DNA from: Trogon surrucura
Taxonomy: Eukaryota; Chordata; Aves; Trogoniformes; Trogonidae
Reading direction: 5' to 3'
Assembly (NCBI GenBank): GCA_020746105.1
Contig: CM036617.1
Coordinates: 178,650,412 to 178,714,411, forward strand
Length of the DNA: 64,000 nt
Shown here: positions 58,781 through 64,000 of the stretch, piece by piece
Layout: each line of letters begins with the position of its first letter
How positions within the stretch are numbered: the stretch's first letter is position 1
Notes under the pieces: generated by a model
What the model was told of the DNA's origin: nothing
The model's database searches: none
Seen by the model: only the letters and a program-made list of their open reading frames with translations
Program-made: the position numbers and the translations under genes

Positions 58781-61700
58781 CACATAATATCTTGCCACAA
58801 CATTGTATGTTTGTAGCAGTCACAGTTGGGACCTTTACACACCCATGTGTACATAAGAAACAAAACCACAATGAGTTTAGGTAACTTATCACAGCTACAG
58901 GTAGACAAATGTCTGTGAAGTAAGCATATGCCCTGTATTCCACAGGTGCATATCCTGAGAATCAAAGAAGTTAAATACTTCCAGTGGAGAAACTGAAGAG
59001 TAGGAAATGCAAAAAACAATTTCTACCTCAGTGTTAAGAGTCAATGAGCCTACAGAAAAGAGGGAAAGAACTTGTTATCCGCTCTCAATGATACAATTAT
59101 CTGCAACACAAGACACAATAGGAATTTGTTACTGATGCTGACACATGTACATGGCTTCACAAAAGAAGAAAAATTCCACTAAATGTCATATTTCATAGAA
59201 CACAAACGATATGATGAATATAAACAGAAAACATAACTTTTCTAATGCGTGAGCAAGTATCTGCACTAATCCTCTGCATCCCAGAAGTTTCCTAAAAGTT
59301 TTGAGATTGTCCTACTACACCTACATTTTAGATTCATAATTAAGGATAAGAATTAAAAATAATAATATTTTAAAAAGCTTTCCTGGGATCAAGAGATCAG
59401 CTAGTAACCTATTTAAGCTCTTACAGTTCCTCAGTGGTACTCTACACTTTGCAGAAAATTAATATAGTAAGAAGCTGAAGAGACAGTTGAATTATCAGCT
59501 TTTCCTTGCTTGTATTTGCTGAAGGAAGGGGTTATTTGTTGGAGGGATGTGGTCCTGCTCTGTAGAAATCCATAAATCCTGTACATAGTATATATTTGGT
59601 TCTTGTCAAGGAGACTGTTGACAAAAACGTGGGGTCATTTCAAAGTGATATTCACTGCATTTAAGCAGGAAAGTAAACAGTAGCTACAGATAGCACAGTA
59701 TCTTGCTCTTCAGAAACAGGAAGATGCCGTTTGCCTTAACACGCTGCCTTTGGCACAATGGTGAGCCCACTGATGTTAAAGCCTCTAAATACAGGAGAGT
59801 GGAAACAGCAGCACAGTGAGACAAAAAGCTCCTACAATAACAGAAATCAAAATGTTGAAAGAAATGTGGCTTTTAAGAGCAACTGTTGATTCAGCAAGGA
59901 TGCGAGTGCTCAGATAAAACTGGCATTTGGAGAGCCAACACCTTGCTCTGAGTTGTCACTCAACGTATACAGAGCACAAAACGTAGCTCCCCAAAAAGGA
60001 GTGGTTTTAGCACAGGATCTTTCAGCCCTGTTTTCAAGGAAGGATGTTTAGGAGGAAAAGCTTGAGTAGGGGACCATAAAAGGGAGAACAGAGAGAAACA
60101 AGACTGAGAATAAAAACTGAGATCCTTGGAACCTTGACTCCCAAACCTGTAGTAAAAGAGCAAAACCTTCCTCCCAAAACAACTCCTGTAACATGGGAGG
60201 CAGAAAGCAAGTGTACCTTAGATTTCCAGCCTTCAGCTAGAATAGAGGGGGTCTGTCCTGGAGCTCTGACTCAACACCTGAGCAACTGCCTTGCTGCTGC
60301 AGTCTGGAGCAGCAGCATCACCACCTCTGCCTGAAATGGGGTTCTTTGCCCTGGAAATCTTCCCTGTCCCTTACACAGGATTCCCTGACTGCTAAGGCTC
60401 AAAAAGCTGCATTTCTGCACTGTGTCAGATTCAGCACAGGGGATCTCCAGGCCAACCTAGGAAGCTTTACCAAGATGTGTCTGCAATTCACAAATAATCC
60501 CATACAGGTGCCCTCTACCTTACTGCTGCTTCTGGTATGCAAAAGGGTGAAGCACTCAGAGATGCTGTGGGAGCCTGGGAAAAAATATTGGGGAAAAAAT
60601 GAACCAGAATTTAGACAATACTTTCCAGACACTTTGGGCAAAATCTACAGTGCCACAGAACTGACACACTGGAAGCTTTGGAGGTCACACTTCTGACTAC
60701 AAATCCAGAATGAGGAAGCACCCCAAGAATGTTATTAGAGCACTGTACCAATGTGTGCTTTTTTCACAATGAGTCATAAATAAGGCCTTGGTTACTTGTG
60801 GTCATCAGTATTTCTGAAGAGGAAGGACATGGATTTCATTATCTTAGATACTTTCCTGTTACCTTCATTTCAATCCACAATGGCATTACAGAGTTTTGCT
60901 GCAAGGCTCTTCATTCTCCTCCTACACAGACAAAACCTTATTACTGGCAGGGGGAGGGATGCGGGGTGAAAGAAGACTGGGTCATTTGTATCTATCCCAC
61001 ATCAGCCTCACTTAAGGTGCTCTTCCCGCATCCCAATCATCTACTAGACTGCTGTGTTTTGTTGGCTCCTGATACAGCCCCAATTATCTGTAGCTCCATA
61101 CTTAAATTTGCCTTCCCCTGGTGCCTCATCCAAGAAAGGTGAATGTGGGGCAGATACTGATATCAGCTGAGTTGTTATCTAAAGCAGCATGTATGCTTAA
61201 GGCAATCTCAGACGTGAGAGCCTTCAGCTATCAGTGCTACCCCTCCTGTCCCGCAGATAACCCTCCTCCTACTCAGGGCAGCGGGGCACAGCCCGTGGGT
61301 TCACACTCGGGCTGCCAGACACTCACCCCAGCAGTCAGCGGCGCAGACCCCACGGGGAGCTGATGCCCCAAATGCAAACGAGGAGCAGCAGCTGATGCTG
61401 GCCCATCGTCACGCTGTGTCTGCCCGTTCACTGGCACAGCCATAACTGCACCTTTGGCTGTTCTCACAGGACAATCCTCTTGTCTGCATCCCCATGTTTC
61501 CTTAGCCTGTACAAGATGGAGACAGCACTAGATAGGGGTGTCCACTTGTGATTTGGGTACCAGATAAGAAATAAGCTTTATAAGTATTTTCTCAATAGAG
61601 CAGAACACGTTTCAATAATGCCGTACACTATATCAGAGGTACACCATCCAGAAAATTCTGGAATACCTAAAAAAGCAGCAGAGTTGTATTTGATAATATT

Positions 61701-62072
61701 CAGACTATGTAAACATAAGTGAACAGCTTTAAAACTCGCTGGTGTCCTAGATGAAGTCCATGCTTTCTTACCCTGTAGGAATGAGGATTCTGGAGAACAA
61801 AAGTGTAATTTGAGAGAATTGGATCCAGCTAAAAAGGCAAAGGGAAGCACTCATGTGAAAACATCCAATCGTTACTAGAACATAAATTGGTTAAGAAATG
61901 TGACCCTTATGCAAGAGCAACGAAAGTTTTCCATACAACTTTAAAACGTACTCATACTATTAAAACCAGTTACATCAGTAGTTATAAAACACCACCCTGA
62001 AATTCAGGCACTATATACTTCTCCATATGACTGCAGGACATGACCAGTTGTCTCAGAGGTCTATGGAAATAG

Positions 62073-62104
<32 letters not shown>

Positions 62105-64000
62105 CACCCCGACATCTCAATATCATTAAACATATGTGCTTAGCCTTTTTCCTTGGACCACTCAATGCTAATTATCATTATTACCAATAAATTCGTTCAC
62201 AAGAGTGGTTGTGGGAAGATATTATGAAAAAAAAATCAGCACATTTGAAATATATCTGTTAAAAATTCCATCAAAAAGCAGATGACAGTTTTGAAATCTT
62301 CACCCAGTCTTTAGTATAACCCAAATAATATTTAAAAAATCTCTAATAAAATCTTTAAATATTTTTAAGCACTGAGAATCATTATCAACTACTAGAAGAA
62401 ATGCCAGTTAGGACCCTTCAAACTAAAGGTAATAGGTTTGCAACAACTAAAATCAAATCCTTTTACATTATTTGCATTTTAAAACATAAATCAATAGAAG
62501 CTTTGGGAAATACAGCACAAAAAGTAGTACAGAAGATAAAATGATCCTTTCATGTTCTGATTAAGGTTTTTTGGATAATGATATATTTGTAAGGCAAATG
62601 CCACAGCAATCCAGATAAACACAAAAAATATTCTTAATTTTTATTAAAAAAAAATGTGAAAGCAATAAATCCAAATATTTTGTTTGTTTTGGATTAGGTT
62701 GTTTGTTGGGTTTTTTTATAAACCAGAGATTTTTGCTGTTTACATACAGGTAGAATAGCAATATTTATATTTAAATACCTGAAAATTCTTTCCTCAAATT
62801 ACAGTCTCCAGACACAAATTACAGGGGACCCACCAGTCTCCTTGAGCCTTGGGTTCATCAATCAGTCTGTCAATGGCAAATAGGAATGACCTGATATATA
62901 TAAAAATTCTTCCAGTTGAAAGGTTTTTTTTCACTCTTTGGAAAATACTGTGACATTTCTAGTTCATAGTAATTATTTCAAAGAACTCACTCCTGCTACA
63001 GAATACAAAACTAATTTGCTTAAACAAACGAACTAATCAATTCCTAACAAAGAATGTGTTACAGGTGTTGGTCATGTCAGTAGGCTTTACTAGTCAAAGA
63101 GGTAAATTCAGATACAGCGCACCAGACACCACACTATGGTCTAGAGAACTATTACAATGGGAGTTGAATAGCTGTGCATTTCTCAATTGGCACACAAAAC
63201 TAGGGTCCAAACTAGATACCCAAAATGCCAGTGATAAGGAACAGAAAGGATGTCTGCCACAAGCAGTGAACATGGCTCAGTATCAGGGGATCTATACGAG
63301 ATTTTGATGAATTTACTTGAGTTGCTAAGAACCAGTTAGTAGAACCTCATTCAGCAGACATGACTTTTTCGCTTTGATATTGACAACACTTCTAGAAAGA
63401 GGACTTATACCTAACAAAAAGAAAAATATACGCTTTTATCTTGAGAAACAGCCATCTATGGCAGAATCTACTCTGTTGAATCGATGGCATAACATCAGAC
63501 CTAACCTGGGAAAAATCCCCAGTTGGACAATCTCATCTGACTGAAGTTTGTGCTATCAGAGAGCAGTTGCAATAGATGAACATTGTCACCACATTTGTCT
63601 CTAGAAAAAGGCAGGGAGAACAATAATACAGGTTGAAAGGTTGTTCTCTGTGAGACTACAAAGCTGTAATTGGGGTAGATACTACAGAAATATCTGGCAG
63701 ATAACTCTGCGTTTCTCCTTTGATCATTTTAATACTGTACTGTAAAAACATGACCATTTTGGCTTTCACACCAAGAGCTTCCCTGAGGGAAGTCAGACAT
63801 TGCTTCAAGTCAAGGAAAAAAATAAATCTCAGTAGCTAATTTCTTTTTAGGGTTTGTGAAGTGGCAGTCACTTTGATTTGAATGCGTTTGGAAATAACAG
63901 CCATCCTCAGTAATGTGAAGAGGCCTGATTTGTATTTGGTCTTCTGTATGCTGCTGAAGATCAGTGGAAAATGTACATAGGAAACATACATGGCAATAGG
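58781..64000. other. Unique sequence to window end, no gene recognised
   Basis: AT-rich except for a GC-richer patch at about 61240-61480 with several CpGs. A22 run at 62083-62104. Open frames (for example 60346-60696, 116 codons; 60798-61142, 114 codons) are unrecognised, and opposite-strand frames overlap the former. No LINE, LTR or RNA gene identified. Confidence 0.55.
62083..62104. repeat. Poly-A tract (22 A)
   Basis: Uninterrupted run of 22 A without a recognisable retroposed body upstream. Confidence 0.95.

Noticed and set aside
60346-60696. 116-codon plus-strand frame
   Set aside because: An overlapping 80-codon frame exists on the opposite strand and neither is recognisable; judged chance.
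62060-62104. Poly-A run as the end of a retrogene or SINE
   Set aside because: No retroposed body or target duplication recognised upstream; treated as a homopolymer. The same applies to 849-871, 18246-18261 and 47841-47859.

Overview
This window looks like a gene-free stretch of a bird nuclear genome, either intergenic or deep in a large intron. It is AT-rich, and its recognisable content is almost entirely CR1 non-LTR retrotransposons plus two solo LTRs of endogenous-retrovirus type. The CR1 copies end in the octamer tail typical of bird and other reptile CR1 (ATTCTGTG or ATTCTATG, one to three copies), are mostly 5' truncated, and encode remnants of the CR1 ORF2 protein (endonuclease plus reverse transcriptase). 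I found no host gene, rRNA, tRNA, CRISPR array or bacterial-type operon. None of the open reading frames outside the repeats reads like a known protein. The bird assignment rests on repeat content alone, and I cannot name an order or species.

Layout. 1-242: 3' CR1 fragment, minus strand, cut by the window edge. 243-7489: unique sequence. 7490-8900: a very old CR1 relic, minus strand, still readable by its protein motifs. 8901-15464: unique. 15465-16233: solo LTR with a 5-bp target duplication ATGAT. 16640-17220: CR1, plus. 17221-24689: unique. 24695-25882: a second, longer solo LTR with target duplication CACAT. 25888-33377: unique. 33378-34570: a CR1 split by a second CR1. 35344-39645: a nearly full-length CR1 on the minus strand, with ORF1 esterase and ORF2 endonuclease/RT, itself split by a very young CR1 at 38126-38520. 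39646-45802: mostly unique, but holding two diverged copies of a 120-bp non-CR1 segment. 45803-45864 and 45992-46410: a CR1 tail and a young CR1. 46411-53024: unique. 53063-55131: long CR1 with most of the RT readable. 56900-57212 and 58172-58780: two more CR1 3' ends. The remainder is unique sequence with homopolymer runs.

How the parts relate. The nested pairs give a relative order of insertion: the interrupted copies at 33.4-34.6 kb and 35.3-39.6 kb are older than the copies inside them. The insert at 38126-38520 and the copy at 45992-46410 differ by one base, a CpG-type change, over about 385 aligned bases. CR1 of that subfamily was therefore active recently in this lineage. I did not find an undescribed biological system. 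The least explained observations are the duplicated 120-bp segment at 41252 and 43668 and the short tandem duplications at or near the 5' ends of several CR1 copies.
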